DNA of 64,000 nucleotides from Caloranaerobacter sp050286925 (lineage in GTDB: Bacteria; Bacillota; Clostridia; Tissierellales; Thermohalobacteraceae), in NCBI RefSeq assembly GCF_050286925.1, contig NZ_JBFWFX010000010.1, positions 21,209-85,208 of the forward strand. The letters run 5' to 3'. The translations under genes and the position numbers were made by a program. Under the pieces are notes generated by a model, which did not search any database, was not told the origin of the DNA, and saw only the letters and a program-made list of their open reading frames with translations. The number at the start of each line of letters is the position of its first letter. Position 1 is the first letter of the stretch. Below, piece after piece: positions 34,416 to 42,625 of this stretch.

Positions 34416-34444
34416 ATTATAACAAATATACAAGCTGTTGTCTA
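34416..34444 (-). promoter_or_regulatory. Sigma-A promoter of the TM1266-hydG leader
   Basis: On the minus strand TAGACA (34444-34439) and TATAAT (34421-34416) are 17 bases apart. Transcription should start near 34409. Confidence 0.75.
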
Positions 34445-34498
34445 TATATTCGAATAATTTAACACATTATAAAAAATGAACTTAATTACTAAAAGAAC

Positions 34499-34972
34499 TT
34501 ATTTAACATTATACATTCCATGGCTATTCATATAGTCAAAAAGTTCTTTTCCATGCTGTTGTTCGTCTTGTTGTATATGTTGAAGTGCTTGCCTAATAGT
34601 TGGATTTACACATTCAAATATTACAGTATCATAAGTTCCAGATACATATTTTTCAGTAGATAATAAATCGCTACATAAAACTTTATCTTTCTGATTATTC
34701 ATAGTACTTTGTATATTAGTTTGTTGTGTTTGCCCTCCTTGAGGCATAGGTTGTTGATTTGGTTGTGGATGATTGAGATTAGGCTGTTGACCATTGAGTA
34801 TTTGGTTAATGATGTCATAATGATGTTGTTCTTCAGTTGCAATTTTACTAAATAGCTGCTTTAATTGTGGGTCCTGTGCTTGACTAGCGTAATTTTGATA
34901 TTTTTTAACGCATGTTTCTTCTTGATTTTTTTGGTCTTCTAAAAGCATTCTTTCTTTTTGACTGAGTTGCAT
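34499..34972 (-). CDS. Spore coat protein of the CotF family
   Basis: 157 residues with two ferritin-like helical halves (LLEDQKNQEETCVKKYQNYA...EEQHHYDIINQIL and CSDLLSTEKYVSGTYD...IQQDEQQHGKELFDYM) joined by a Gln/Pro/Asn-rich linker. This is the arrangement of CotF-like spore coat proteins. ATG 34972 follows GGAGGTGAT; an upstream TTG (34993) overlaps the ribosome site. It lies 60 bases after the mccB-like gene on the same strand. It supports a spore-forming host. Confidence 0.85.
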   Translation of the reverse strand: MQLSQKERMLLEDQKNQEETCVKKYQNYASQAQDPQLKQLFSKIATEEQHHYDIINQILNGQQPNLNHPQPNQQPMPQGGQTQQTNIQSTMNNQKDKVLCSDLLSTEKYVSGTYDTVIFECVNPTIRQALQHIQQDEQQHGKELFDYMNSHGMYNVK

Positions 34973-35031
34973 TTGTATTAAATCACCTCCCAATAATAAT
35001 TTTAAACAAGGAGGTGGAAATTATTCATAAA

Positions 35032-36156
35032 TTATTTTAAGTTTAATGTTAAATCACTAATAATGTCTTCAACATCTTCAATACCTACTGAAAGTCTAAC
35101 TAATGTATCAGTTATACCTAGTTTAGCCCTAATTTCTGCTGGAATTGAAGCATGAGTCATTTTAGCAGGAACAGAAATTAGGCTTTCAACTCCTCCAAGA
35201 CTTTCTGCTAGTGTAATTATTTTTAAATTTGATAGTAGTTTATTTAGATATTCTTCATTAACAACTTCGAATGAAATCATTCCACCAAATTTTTTCATTT
35301 GCATGATTTTATTTTCATTTGCTTCAATACCTGGATAATATATTTTTTTGACCCATTCTTGTTCTTTAAGCCAATTTACTATTTTTTCAGCATTTTCACA
35401 GTGTCTATCCATACGTACATGTAGCGTCTTAATACCTTTAATTAAAAGCCAACTATCAAATGGACCAAGTATTGCACCTACTGAATTTTGAATAAAATGC
35501 ATTTTACTTCCTAGTTCTTCATTATTTACAATAACTAAACCTGCGACTAAGTCACTATGACCACCTAGATATTTTGTTGCACTGTGAATAACAATATCTG
35601 CTCCTAGCTTAATAGGTTTTTGCAGGTATGGAGTCATAAATGTATTATCAACAATAAGAAGTAAATTATTTTCTTTTGCTATTTTAGAAACTTCTTTAAT
35701 ATCTGTTAATTTCATTAGAGGGTTTGTAGGTGTTTCTATATAGATAGCTTTTGTGTTTTTTCTTATATATTTAGATATATTGTTTATATCATTAGTATTA
35801 ATAAAATCATATTCTAAACCAAGATTTTTAAAAACTTTATCTACAACTCTAAACGTTCCTCCATAAACATCATCACTTAAAATTATATGGTCGCCTGATT
35901 TAAATAACATAAAAACTGAAGATATAGCTGCCATACCAGAACTAAATGCAAAACCTCTAAAGCCGCCTTCTAAATCTGAAATTAATTTTTCTAAAGCTTC
36001 ACGTGTTGGATTACCTGTCCTTGAGTATTCATATCCGCTGTGCTGCCCAACTTCTTTTTGACGATACGTTGAAGTTTGATAAATAGGAACAGTAACTGCT
36101 CCTGTTTTTTCATCTCCATCTATACCTCCATGAATTACAAGTGAATTGAATTTCAT
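35032..36156 (-). CDS. Cystathionine/homocysteine gamma-lyase or gamma-synthase (Cys/Met PLP family, MccB-like)
   Basis: 374 residues. VPIYQTSTYRQ, YEYSRTGNPTREALE, SSGMAAISSVFMLFKSGDH and the PLP lysine in IHSATKYLGGHSDLVAG are all present; the C-terminus has SVPAKMTHASIP and RLSVGIEDVEDII. It sits last in an operon with a YrrT-like methyltransferase and luxS, as B. subtilis mccB follows yrrT. A role in turning homocysteine or cystathionine to cysteine is therefore the best guess; gamma-synthase or methionine gamma-lyase activity is possible. ATG 36156 follows AAAAGGAGGA. Confidence 0.85.
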   Translation of the reverse strand: MKFNSLVIHGGIDGDEKTGAVTVPIYQTSTYRQKEVGQHSGYEYSRTGNPTREALEKLISDLEGGFRGFAFSSGMAAISSVFMLFKSGDHIILSDDVYGGTFRVVDKVFKNLGLEYDFINTNDINNISKYIRKNTKAIYIETPTNPLMKLTDIKEVSKIAKENNLLLIVDNTFMTPYLQKPIKLGADIVIHSATKYLGGHSDLVAGLVIVNNEELGSKMHFIQNSVGAILGPFDSWLLIKGIKTLHVRMDRHCENAEKIVNWLKEQEWVKKIYYPGIEANENKIMQMKKFGGMISFEVVNEEYLNKLLSNLKIITLAESLGGVESLISVPAKMTHASIPAEIRAKLGITDTLVRLSVGIEDVEDIISDLTLNLK

Positions 36157-36157
36157 T

Positions 36158-36619
36158 TTATTCCTCCTTTTCATATTTTTCTTTAAGACCTTTTAATACT
36201 TTCTTAGAATATTCTTTAGCTCCAAATAAAGACATATCTTTATAATTCCCACATTGTACTGGATTTACTGCTGGAATTTCTTTAGCTAATAGAATTTTCT
36301 CTAAAGACTTTATAAGTGCATGTGCTACTTCGTTTTCATTTATTTCACCTACTATTATTAGATAAAAACCAGTTCTGCATCCCATAGGAGATATGTCTAC
36401 AACATTATCAAGTTCTTCTCTAATAAAACCTGCTAATAAGTGTTCTATTGCATGAATAGCTCCAGTAGGTATTGCTTCAACATTAGGCTGTGTAAATCTT
36501 AAATCAAACTTTGAAATACTATCTCCTTTAGGTGTTGTAATAACGCCACATTTTCTTACATATGGAGCTTTTACTTTAGTATGGTCTAGTGTAAAGCTTT
36601 CAACAATTATATTTTCCAT
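36158..36619 (-). CDS. luxS: S-ribosylhomocysteine lyase
   Basis: 153 residues. The metal ligands His56 and His60 (HAIEH), with Glu59 catalytic, Cys81 (GCRTGFY) as catalytic acid/base and Cys123 (VQCGNYKDM) as third ligand are all in place. It cleaves S-ribosylhomocysteine to homocysteine and DPD, the precursor of autoinducer-2. ATG 36619 follows AAAAGGAG. The operon context (methyltransferase before, gamma-lyase after) points to a metabolic recycling role. Pfs/MtnN, which makes the substrate, must lie elsewhere. Confidence 0.96.
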   Translation of the reverse strand: MENIIVESFTLDHTKVKAPYVRKCGVITTPKGDSISKFDLRFTQPNVEAIPTGAIHAIEHLLAGFIREELDNVVDISPMGCRTGFYLIIVGEINENEVAHALIKSLEKILLAKEIPAVNPVQCGNYKDMSLFGAKEYSKKVLKGLKEKYEKEE

Positions 36620-36621
36620 AT

Positions 36622-37269
36622 TTAATAAACTCCTTTTACAGCAGATATTACCCATACATATTTATTCATCTTTTTTAATGAGTACGAGTAATTTAATTCT
36701 TTAAATAGAGCACATAAGTTATCTAATAACTCGTAATATTCAGTTCTTAAGTCATTAAGAAGATTAAAGCATTTATTTGATTCTACATATTTTAATAAGT
36801 TTTCTTTGTATTCAATAGATTCAAACATTGTATCGGCAATTACTATCTTTCCATTATTATTCAATTTATTGTCAAGATATTCTAAAGATTTCTTTTTTTC
36901 ATCATAAGTTAAATGATGAAAAGCGTATGAAGTAACTATTGCATCTATTTTTTTATTTATAGGTATTGATAAAAAATGTCCATCTAAGATATTTACATTA
37001 GGTAATTTTTCTTTAGCTATTTTTCTCATTTCTTTAGACGGTTCAATTCCAACTATATTTAATTTTTTTTCATAAAGCGCTTTAGTTAAATTTCCTGTTC
37101 CTACACCTATTTCAACGATTATACCGTTTTTATCTGCAACTTCATCTGATATATATTTAAGAATATCTTCATAGTTTTCGAAGACTTCTACATATTCATT
37201 ATTAGTACCGTATACAGTTTCATCGTAAGATTTAGCCCATTCATCAAATAATTTATTAAAATCAGGCAT
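36622..37269 (-). CDS. Class I SAM-dependent methyltransferase, YrrT-like
   Basis: 215 residues. It begins FDEWAKSYDETVYG, with the SAM motif IVEIGVGTGNLTKAL near residue 50, GIEPSKEMRKIAKEKLP near residue 75 and TSYAFHHLTYDEK near residue 110. The closest known arrangement is yrrT at the head of the Bacillus yrrT-mtnN-mccAB operon, where it is thought to consume SAM. Here luxS and an mccB-like gene follow. ATG 37269 follows GAGGAGG. A -10-like TATAAT (37340-37335, minus strand) lies upstream without a convincing -35. Confidence 0.82.
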   Translation of the reverse strand: MPDFNKLFDEWAKSYDETVYGTNNEYVEVFENYEDILKYISDEVADKNGIIVEIGVGTGNLTKALYEKKLNIVGIEPSKEMRKIAKEKLPNVNILDGHFLSIPINKKIDAIVTSYAFHHLTYDEKKKSLEYLDNKLNNNGKIVIADTMFESIEYKENLLKYVESNKCFNLLNDLRTEYYELLDNLCALFKELNYSYSLKKMNKYVWVISAVKGVY

Positions 37270-37549
37270 TTTTAACCTCCTCTCAGATTAGAAATTAAAA
37301 ATTAAGATAAAAGATATTTTTCAGTTTGATTAATATTATAACATAAATACACAAAAACATATAGGAATAGTAGGAATTAGTTTATCATATTTTTTTGTTA
37401 GTTTCAATACTAAACCAATTTTTACCTATTGATAAATATTATATTTTTAAAAGCAGTTATAGAAAAAAACTATTAGATATTAATGCTTTTAACAAATATA
37501 ATAAATATGAAAAATCCGACTAAATTGATAGGGAAAGGTGGAATAACGA

Positions 37550-38443
37550 ATGAAAAAATTATTGTTAATTGTTTTAGTATTGAGTTTAACTTTTTCATTA
37601 TTAGCTTGTAGTAATATTAATACTAGCATTAATAATGAAAAACAAGTGAGTCAAGAAAAAATAGTTATTGGGGTTATACCAGCTCAGAATCAGGGAAAGA
37701 TGAAAGCTGCAATGGATAAGTTGGGTAGTTATTTAAGCAATAAGTTGAATATGAATGTAGAGGTTAATGTATATTCGGACTACAATGGTGTTGTTGAAGC
37801 TATGAATTATGGGAAGGTTGATTTGGCTTATTTCGGACCTTTAACTTATGTAATAGCTCATGAAAAAAGTAATGCAGAAGCTATAATTACGATGCTTATT
37901 AATGGTGAGCCTTATTATTATTCGTACATAATAGTTCCTAATGATTCTCCATATAACAGTATCGAAGATCTTATTAAAGATGTTGAAAATGTCGAGTTTG
38001 CTTTCGGAGATCCTAATTCTACTTCAGGATGTTTAATTCCAAGTATTAAGTTTAAGGAACTTGGTGTGTTTAGAAGTGAAACAGATTATGATTTTAAAAA
38101 TGTAGTTTATACTGGTAGCCACGATGCAACAGCAAAAGCTATAGAAAATAAAAAAATAGATGCTGGGGCTATAGATAGTGCAATATTTGAAATAATGAAG
38201 AAAAACAAGGTAATAGATGCAAGTAAATTCAAAGTTATTTGGAAATCTGATAAGTTATTTCAGTATCCTTGGGCAGTAAAAAACAATTTTCCTGTGGAAT
38301 TAAAAGAAAAGCTTATAGAAGCATTTTTAGAAATTAAGGACCAAGAAATATTAGATGTATTTGGAGCTGATGGATTTACTAAAGCTAATGATAAAGATTA
38401 CGAGCCAATAAGGAAAGCTGCAAAAGAAGCAGGAAGAATATAA
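37550..38443 (+). CDS. phnD: PhnD-type phosphate/phosphonate-binding lipoprotein
   Basis: 297 residues. The signal peptide ends at a lipobox LLAC (Cys20), so it is anchored to the outer face of the membrane. The mature domain has IGVIPAQNQGKMKAAMDKLG, the DLAYFGPLTYVIA ligand loop and FGDPNSTSGCLIPSIKF, typical of PhnD/PtxB-like binding proteins for phosphonate or phosphite. ATG 37550 follows GGTGGA. Permease and ATPase genes follow, but a dispersed repeat starts inside the TAA stop codon and separates phnD from them by 214 bases. Confidence 0.88.
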   Translation: MKKLLLIVLVLSLTFSLLACSNINTSINNEKQVSQEKIVIGVIPAQNQGKMKAAMDKLGSYLSNKLNMNVEVNVYSDYNGVVEAMNYGKVDLAYFGPLTYVIAHEKSNAEAIITMLINGEPYYYSYIIVPNDSPYNSIEDLIKDVENVEFAFGDPNSTSGCLIPSIKFKELGVFRSETDYDFKNVVYTGSHDATAKAIENKKIDAGAIDSAIFEIMKKNKVIDASKFKVIWKSDKLFQYPWAVKNNFPVELKEKLIEAFLEIKDQEILDVFGADGFTKANDKDYEPIRKAAKEAGRI

Positions 38444-38645
38444 CAAAATCTTCGATTTAAATTTAAATAAATTAAGGAAGATTTTGTTGAAATCCATTGC
38501 GGAAATTATATTCAAAATTATCCACAAATCAATGCAGTTTATAACGACTCTGGCATGCAAACATGCCAGACAAAGTTTCAATAAAATCAACATTAAATTT
38601 TAAAAATATAAGATTTTATTATAATTTCCTATGGATTATAAAAAA
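38442..38645 (+). repeat. Dispersed structured repeat, long copy 6 (inside the phn operon)
   Basis: A complete copy, beginning AACAAAATCTTCGATTTAAA within the phnD stop codon and ending CCTATGGATTATAAAAA just before the AGAGGG ribosome site of phnE. It has TCTGGCATGCAAACATGCCAGA, AATAAAATC/GATTTTATT, and an exact DnaA-box TTATCCACA (38518-38526). It fills the whole phnD-phnE gap. Confidence 0.9.
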
Positions 38646-38657
38646 GAGGGATTAAGT

Positions 38658-39425
38658 ATGATAAGGCATTTTAATCTTAATAGCAAATATATTATAACAG
38701 TTATTATTATATTAGTTTTGATTTGGAGTGCAGTAGGTACAGAATTTAACCCACTGCTTTTTAGAGATTTAGGAAATACTATCGATTTTGTTAAAAAAAG
38801 TTTTTTAAAACCTGAGTGGAGTATATTACCTATAGTTATTAAGGAATCTATTACTACTATACAAATAGCAATAATGGGTACTTTTTTAGCCATAATTATT
38901 GCGCTGCCAATAAGCTTTTTAGCAGCATTTAATACTACTCCCAACTTATTTTTATTTAATGTAACAAGAGGTTTTTTAAGTTTTCTTCGTTCAGTTCCTG
39001 AAATAGTTTTTGCTCTTATATTTGTACCTACAGTTAGTTTAGGTCCGTTTGCAGGAGTATTAGCGCTAACTATCCACAATATAGGGGTTCTGGGTAAGAT
39101 GATATCAGAAATAATTGAAGCTGCAGACATAGGGCCACAAGAAGCAGTAAAATCTACAGGTGCCGATAATTATGCTGTTATTATTTATGGTATATTACCA
39201 CAAATAATTCCAATTATTTTATCAAACGCATTTTATAGATTAGAAGTTAGTGTAAGATCCTCTTTAGTATTAGGATTAGTTGGAGCAGGTGGAATTGGGC
39301 AACTTTTAAGTATTCATTTTAGGATTTTTCAATACAATAAGGTAGCAGTAGATGTAATAGTCATTATGATAATGGTAGTTATAATTGATTATTTAGGAGG
39401 ATATATAAGACAAAGGGTGATATAA
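38658..39425 (+). CDS. phnE: PhnE-type ABC transporter permease
   Basis: 255 residues with about six membrane spans. The family signature LPISFLAAFNTTPN, the permease loop GFLSFLRSVPEIVFALIFV and EAADIGPQEAVKSTGADNYAV (EAA-like loop that contacts PhnC) are clear. It forms the channel for phosphonate, phosphite or a related anion. ATG 38658 follows AGAGGG; the ATG at 38631 belongs to the repeat and is not used. Its TAA overlaps the phnC ATG by one base. Confidence 0.88.
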   Translation: MIRHFNLNSKYIITVIIILVLIWSAVGTEFNPLLFRDLGNTIDFVKKSFLKPEWSILPIVIKESITTIQIAIMGTFLAIIIALPISFLAAFNTTPNLFLFNVTRGFLSFLRSVPEIVFALIFVPTVSLGPFAGVLALTIHNIGVLGKMISEIIEAADIGPQEAVKSTGADNYAVIIYGILPQIIPIILSNAFYRLEVSVRSSLVLGLVGAGGIGQLLSIHFRIFQYNKVAVDVIVIMIMVVIIDYLGGYIRQRVI

Positions 39426-40171
39426 TGCAGCTAGAAATAAAAGATTTGTATAAAAGGTATGATATTAGTCAAGATTATGCTCTGAAAGGTATATCTTTAT
39501 CGATAGAAAAAGGTGAATTTGTTAGTGTACTTGGATTAAGTGGGTCGGGTAAATCTACACTAATTAGATGTATTAACCGTTTAATAGAACCAACTTTAGG
39601 AAATATATTTTTTAATGGAGAAGATATACTTAAGTTCAATAAAAGAAAGTTAAAAAAATATAGGCAAAGGGTAGGAATGATATTTCAAAATTATAATCTA
39701 ATAGATAGATTAGATGTAATAACTAATGTATTAGTAGGAAGATTTGGGTATAAATCATTTGTTGAGATTTTAAGTAAGAAATTTGATGAAAAAGAAATTG
39801 AAATGGCGAAAATAGCATTGAAAACAGTAGAATTAGAAAAATATATGAATGTCAAAGTTAGAGATTTAAGTGGAGGCGAGCAGCAGAGAGTAGGTATAGC
39901 AAGAGCGTTAGTTCAAGAACCCGACATAATATTGGGAGATGAGCCTGTTTCTAGCTTAGATCCAATAACTTCAGAATTTGTTATGGAATTACTAAAAAAG
40001 ATTAACAAAGAAAAAAATATTACCATGATTATAAATCTTCATAGTATTGAATTGGCAAAAAGATTTTCAACACGTATAATAGGTATAAATAAAGGTAAGA
40101 TAGTATTTGATGGGTCTCCAAAACAATTAGATGAAGAAATGATAAAATGTATATATCTTAGGGAAGATTAA
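39425..40171 (+). CDS. phnC: PhnC-type ABC transporter ATPase
   Basis: 248 residues. Walker A GLSGSGKST, Q-loop MIFQNYNLIDRLDV, signature RDLSGGEQQRVGIARAL, Walker B ILGDEPVSSLDP and the switch histidine INLHSIELA are complete. It powers import by PhnDE. It is translationally coupled to phnE (one-base overlap). No C-P lyase or phosphite oxidase genes are nearby, so the substrate is inferred only from the family. Confidence 0.92.
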   Translation: MQLEIKDLYKRYDISQDYALKGISLSIEKGEFVSVLGLSGSGKSTLIRCINRLIEPTLGNIFFNGEDILKFNKRKLKKYRQRVGMIFQNYNLIDRLDVITNVLVGRFGYKSFVEILSKKFDEKEIEMAKIALKTVELEKYMNVKVRDLSGGEQQRVGIARALVQEPDIILGDEPVSSLDPITSEFVMELLKKINKEKNITMIINLHSIELAKRFSTRIIGINKGKIVFDGSPKQLDEEMIKCIYLRED

Positions 40172-40270
40172 AAATTATTTATAAGTTGTATTAAAGTGTT
40201 TATATAATGTATGATAGAATTAAATATATTATAAATACTTGCTTTGATTTTAAAAAAGTAGGTGAATATA

Positions 40271-41620
40271 GTGAATAAGAGAATTCTTATAGCTGATGAT
40301 GAAAAAAACATGCTATGGGCTCTTAAAAGGGCATTAAGTAAAGAAGGATATGATATTATAACGGCAGAAAATGGTAAGAAAGCAGTTGAAGTTTTCATAG
40401 AAAAAGAACCTAGTTTAGTATTGCTTGATTTAAAAATGCCAGAAATGGATGGTATTGAAGCTTTAAGAAGAATTAAAGAATATAATGCTAAAATACCAGT
40501 TATCATTTTAACAGCTCATGGTACTACACAAACGGCAGTAGAAGCTATGAAAATAGGAGCATTAGATTATATATCAAAACCTTTTGATATAGAGGAATTG
40601 AAAATAGTGATTAAAAAGGCACTTGACTATAAAAATTTAAATGATGAAGTTAATTATTTGAAAGAAAAAATAAAGGAAAATACTGGAAAGATAATATATA
40701 AGAGTGATAAAATGAAAGCAGTTTTAGATATAGCGCATAAAGTTGCTCCGACTGATGCTACAGTTCTAATATTAGGTGAGAGTGGGACAGGAAAAGAGTT
40801 GATAGCAAATGCAATTCATGAGTATAGCAAAAGAAAAAATGGCCCATTCGTAAAGATAAATTGTGCAGCATTGCCAGAAAGTTTATTAGAAAGTGAATTA
40901 TTCGGCTATGAAAAAGGAGCTTTTACTGGAGCTATATCTCGTAAATTGGGGAAATTTGATAGGGCACAGGGAGGAACAATATTTTTAGATGAAATAGGTG
41001 AGATAAGTCCTGCTATGCAAGTGAAGTTATTAAGAGTTTTACAAGAAAGAGAATTTGAAAGAGTTGGAGGAATACAGACTATTAAGATTGATACTAGGAT
41101 AATAGCTGCAACTAATAGAGATTTAAGAAAAATGGTTGAGGAGAATAAGTTTAGAGAAGATTTGTATTATAGACTAAATGTTATACCTCTTTATGTACCT
41201 CCTTTAAGAGAAAGAAAAGAGGATATACCGGTGCTTGTAGATTATTTTATTGAAAAGTATTCACGTCAAATGGGCAAACGCAAAATGAGAATAAGTATGA
41301 AAGTTTTAGATAAATTTATGCAATATGATTGGAAAGGAAATATTAGGGAATTACAAAATGTAATAGAGAGATGTGTAATTCTTTCATCAGGAGAAGAAAT
41401 AGAAGAAAATATACTGCCTGATGAGATAAAACGAAAAGAAAATCTTGCTAATACTTATTTTAGTTTACCTGATGAAGGAATTTCATTGGAAGAAGTTGAA
41501 AGAAGTTTGATTTTACAAGCATTAGAAAAAACAAATTTCAATCAAACAAAAGCTGCAAAGTTGCTAGGTATTACTAGACATACATTATTATATAGAATGG
41601 AGAAATATAATTTGAAATGA
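40271..41620 (+). CDS. NtrC-family sigma-54-dependent response regulator
   Basis: 449 residues. The receiver domain has phospho-acceptor Asp53 (LLDLKMPEMDG). The AAA+ domain has Walker A LGESGTGKELIA, the sigma-54 contact loop GAFTGA (FGYEKGAFTGAISRK), Walker B FLDEIGEI and the arginine finger region. The C-terminal Fis-type helix-turn-helix is FNQTKAAKLLGITRHTLLYR. Start GTG 40271 follows TAGGTGA; GTG 40262 overlaps that site. The gene stands alone, but a -24/-12 promoter lies 140 bases after it, two more follow at 47622 and 54685, and an NtrB-like kinase lies at 56659. It probably controls these. Confidence 0.92.
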   Translation: MNKRILIADDEKNMLWALKRALSKEGYDIITAENGKKAVEVFIEKEPSLVLLDLKMPEMDGIEALRRIKEYNAKIPVIILTAHGTTQTAVEAMKIGALDYISKPFDIEELKIVIKKALDYKNLNDEVNYLKEKIKENTGKIIYKSDKMKAVLDIAHKVAPTDATVLILGESGTGKELIANAIHEYSKRKNGPFVKINCAALPESLLESELFGYEKGAFTGAISRKLGKFDRAQGGTIFLDEIGEISPAMQVKLLRVLQEREFERVGGIQTIKIDTRIIAATNRDLRKMVEENKFREDLYYRLNVIPLYVPPLRERKEDIPVLVDYFIEKYSRQMGKRKMRISMKVLDKFMQYDWKGNIRELQNVIERCVILSSGEEIEENILPDEIKRKENLANTYFSLPDEGISLEEVERSLILQALEKTNFNQTKAAKLLGITRHTLLYRMEKYNLK

Positions 41621-41629
41621 TAAATTAAA

Positions 41630-41656
41630 CCTCGCTCTTTATGTGCGAGGATTTTT
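41630..41656 (+). terminator. Intrinsic terminator of the sigma-54 activator gene
   Basis: CCTCGC/GCGAGG stem with loop TCTTTATGT, followed by ATTTTTG. Confidence 0.85.
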
Positions 41657-41685
41657 GCTAGTGTTAGAGATTATGTATTATATCA

Positions 41686-41700
41686 CACATATTAAATGTG
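41686..41700. promoter_or_regulatory. Candidate activator site (UAS) for the 41761 promoter
   Basis: CACAT-ATTAA-ATGTG is a perfect 5-base inverted repeat 68 bases before the -24 box, a usual distance for NtrC-type enhancer sites. A similar palindrome lies before the second sigma-54 promoter (47496-47512). Confidence 0.4.
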
Positions 41701-41760
41701 GATTTTGTAGGATATAATACAATTAAATAAATAGATGTTTGTAATATTCGATAAAATAAT

Positions 41761-41777
41761 TTGGCATGTTATTTGCA
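41761..41777 (+). promoter_or_regulatory. Sigma-54 (-24/-12) promoter
   Basis: TTGGCATGTTATTTGCA: GG at 41763-41764 and GC at 41775-41776 have the obligatory 12-base offset and match consensus TTGGCACG-N4-TTGCW at nearly every position. It drives the LDCC-type peptide gene at 41829, with transcription expected near 41787. Confidence 0.85.
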
Positions 41778-41828
41778 AAAAATTTATAAATAGAGAATAT
41801 ATATAAGGAAATATAAGGAGGAGCAACC

Positions 41829-41951
41829 ATGAAAAAGTGGTTTGAAAGATTGCTAAAAAAAATTGAAGAGGCAAATAGAAAGAATTTTGGAACTGGAAGA
41901 ATGGATTGCTGTGAATTAAATAAAAAAGGTAATAACGAAAGAAAAAAGTGA
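41829..41951 (+). CDS. LDCC-motif-type putative metal-binding peptide
   Basis: 40 residues, too short for usual gene finders: an amphipathic basic start (MKKWFERLLKKIEEANRK), then FGTGRMDCCELNKK. It resembles the clostridial small proteins with an N-terminal KKW...KKLEEAN helix and an LDCC cysteine pair, here MDCC; these are presumed metal binders. ATG 41829 follows an excellent AAGGAGGAG. It is placed directly behind a sigma-54 promoter and has its own terminator at 41946. This combination strongly suggests that it is a real regulated gene. Confidence 0.8.
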   Translation: MKKWFERLLKKIEEANRKNFGTGRMDCCELNKKGNNERKK

Positions 41952-41980
41952 CATCTGGCTATTGATGTCACTTTTTTGTA
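41942..41980 (+). terminator. Terminator of the LDCC-type peptide gene
   Basis: AAGTGACATC pairs with GATGTCACTT, then TTTTTG. The left arm overlaps the stop codon. Confidence 0.85.
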
Positions 41981-42001
41981 ATTTATTTAAATCGAAGGTT
42001 T
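41977..42001 (-). repeat. Dispersed structured repeat, left-end fragment in an ORF tail
   Basis: On the minus strand AAAACCTTCGATTTAAATAA (continuing AATTA) matches the family's left end in 23 of 24 bases. It supplies the last codons (KPSI) and stop of the membrane-protein gene at 41987-42439. Confidence 0.6.
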
Positions 42002-42439
42002 TCTTTCTAAATATTTTATAATAATTTTACTTATTAAAAAGGTTAAAGGGAATAGTATTAAAAGCTGAATGACAGGTATTAAACCTATGTTTGTGTTTGG
42101 GAATAGTGGCATTTTGCTACTATAGCTCCATCTTCCTGTATATAGCGCGCTAATTTCAAAATAAAAGCTTAAAAATAAAGCATACAATCCAATAATAATA
42201 AATTCTTTAAAATCCCATTTTTTAATTATCCAATTAATATCATGATTTACTAATACTAATAGTCCATACAATATTAATGTCATAACTATGTCACCAAAAG
42301 TTGCACTTGCCATTAATCTTGAGTGGTTACTAAGATTAGTTACATCATAAAAAATTCCACATTGCCAATATTCCCAAGCATATTGAAATAGAAAAGAAAT
42401 GATTGTTATAACTATGATATTTCGAATAAGTTTTTTCAT
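41987..42439 (-). CDS. Four-span membrane protein of unknown function
   Basis: 150 residues with hydrophobic segments at about 6-24, 45-64, 78-97 and 120-142 and a short aromatic loop (YAWEYWQCGIFYDV). ATG 42439 follows AAAGGAGGATTG. The C-terminal end is formed by a repeat fragment, so the natural tail may be lost. It is convergent with the LDCC gene. No family is recognised. Confidence 0.6.
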   Translation of the reverse strand: MKKLIRNIIVITIISFLFQYAWEYWQCGIFYDVTNLSNHSRLMASATFGDIVMTLILYGLLVLVNHDINWIIKKWDFKEFIIIGLYALFLSFYFEISALYTGRWSYSSKMPLFPNTNIGLIPVIQLLILFPLTFLISKIIIKYLERKPSI

Positions 42440-42625
42440 AGAGCAATCCTCCTTTAGATTATTTACAAAATTATTATATATTAATAAACAAATGAATGAA
42501 AGATAGATTTACTGATAAAACTAATGGATTATAAAAAATCAAAAAACTAAAATATTAATTTCATAATTTCTTCACAAGTGAGTTATATAATGAACATAAC
42601 AAGAGATAGAAAAGGAGGATGTCTA

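Noticed and set aside
42518..42540. Right-end fragment of the dispersed repeat (TGGATTATAAAAAA) before pspA
   Set aside because: Only about 14 bases match, and the AT-rich context makes chance similarity likely.
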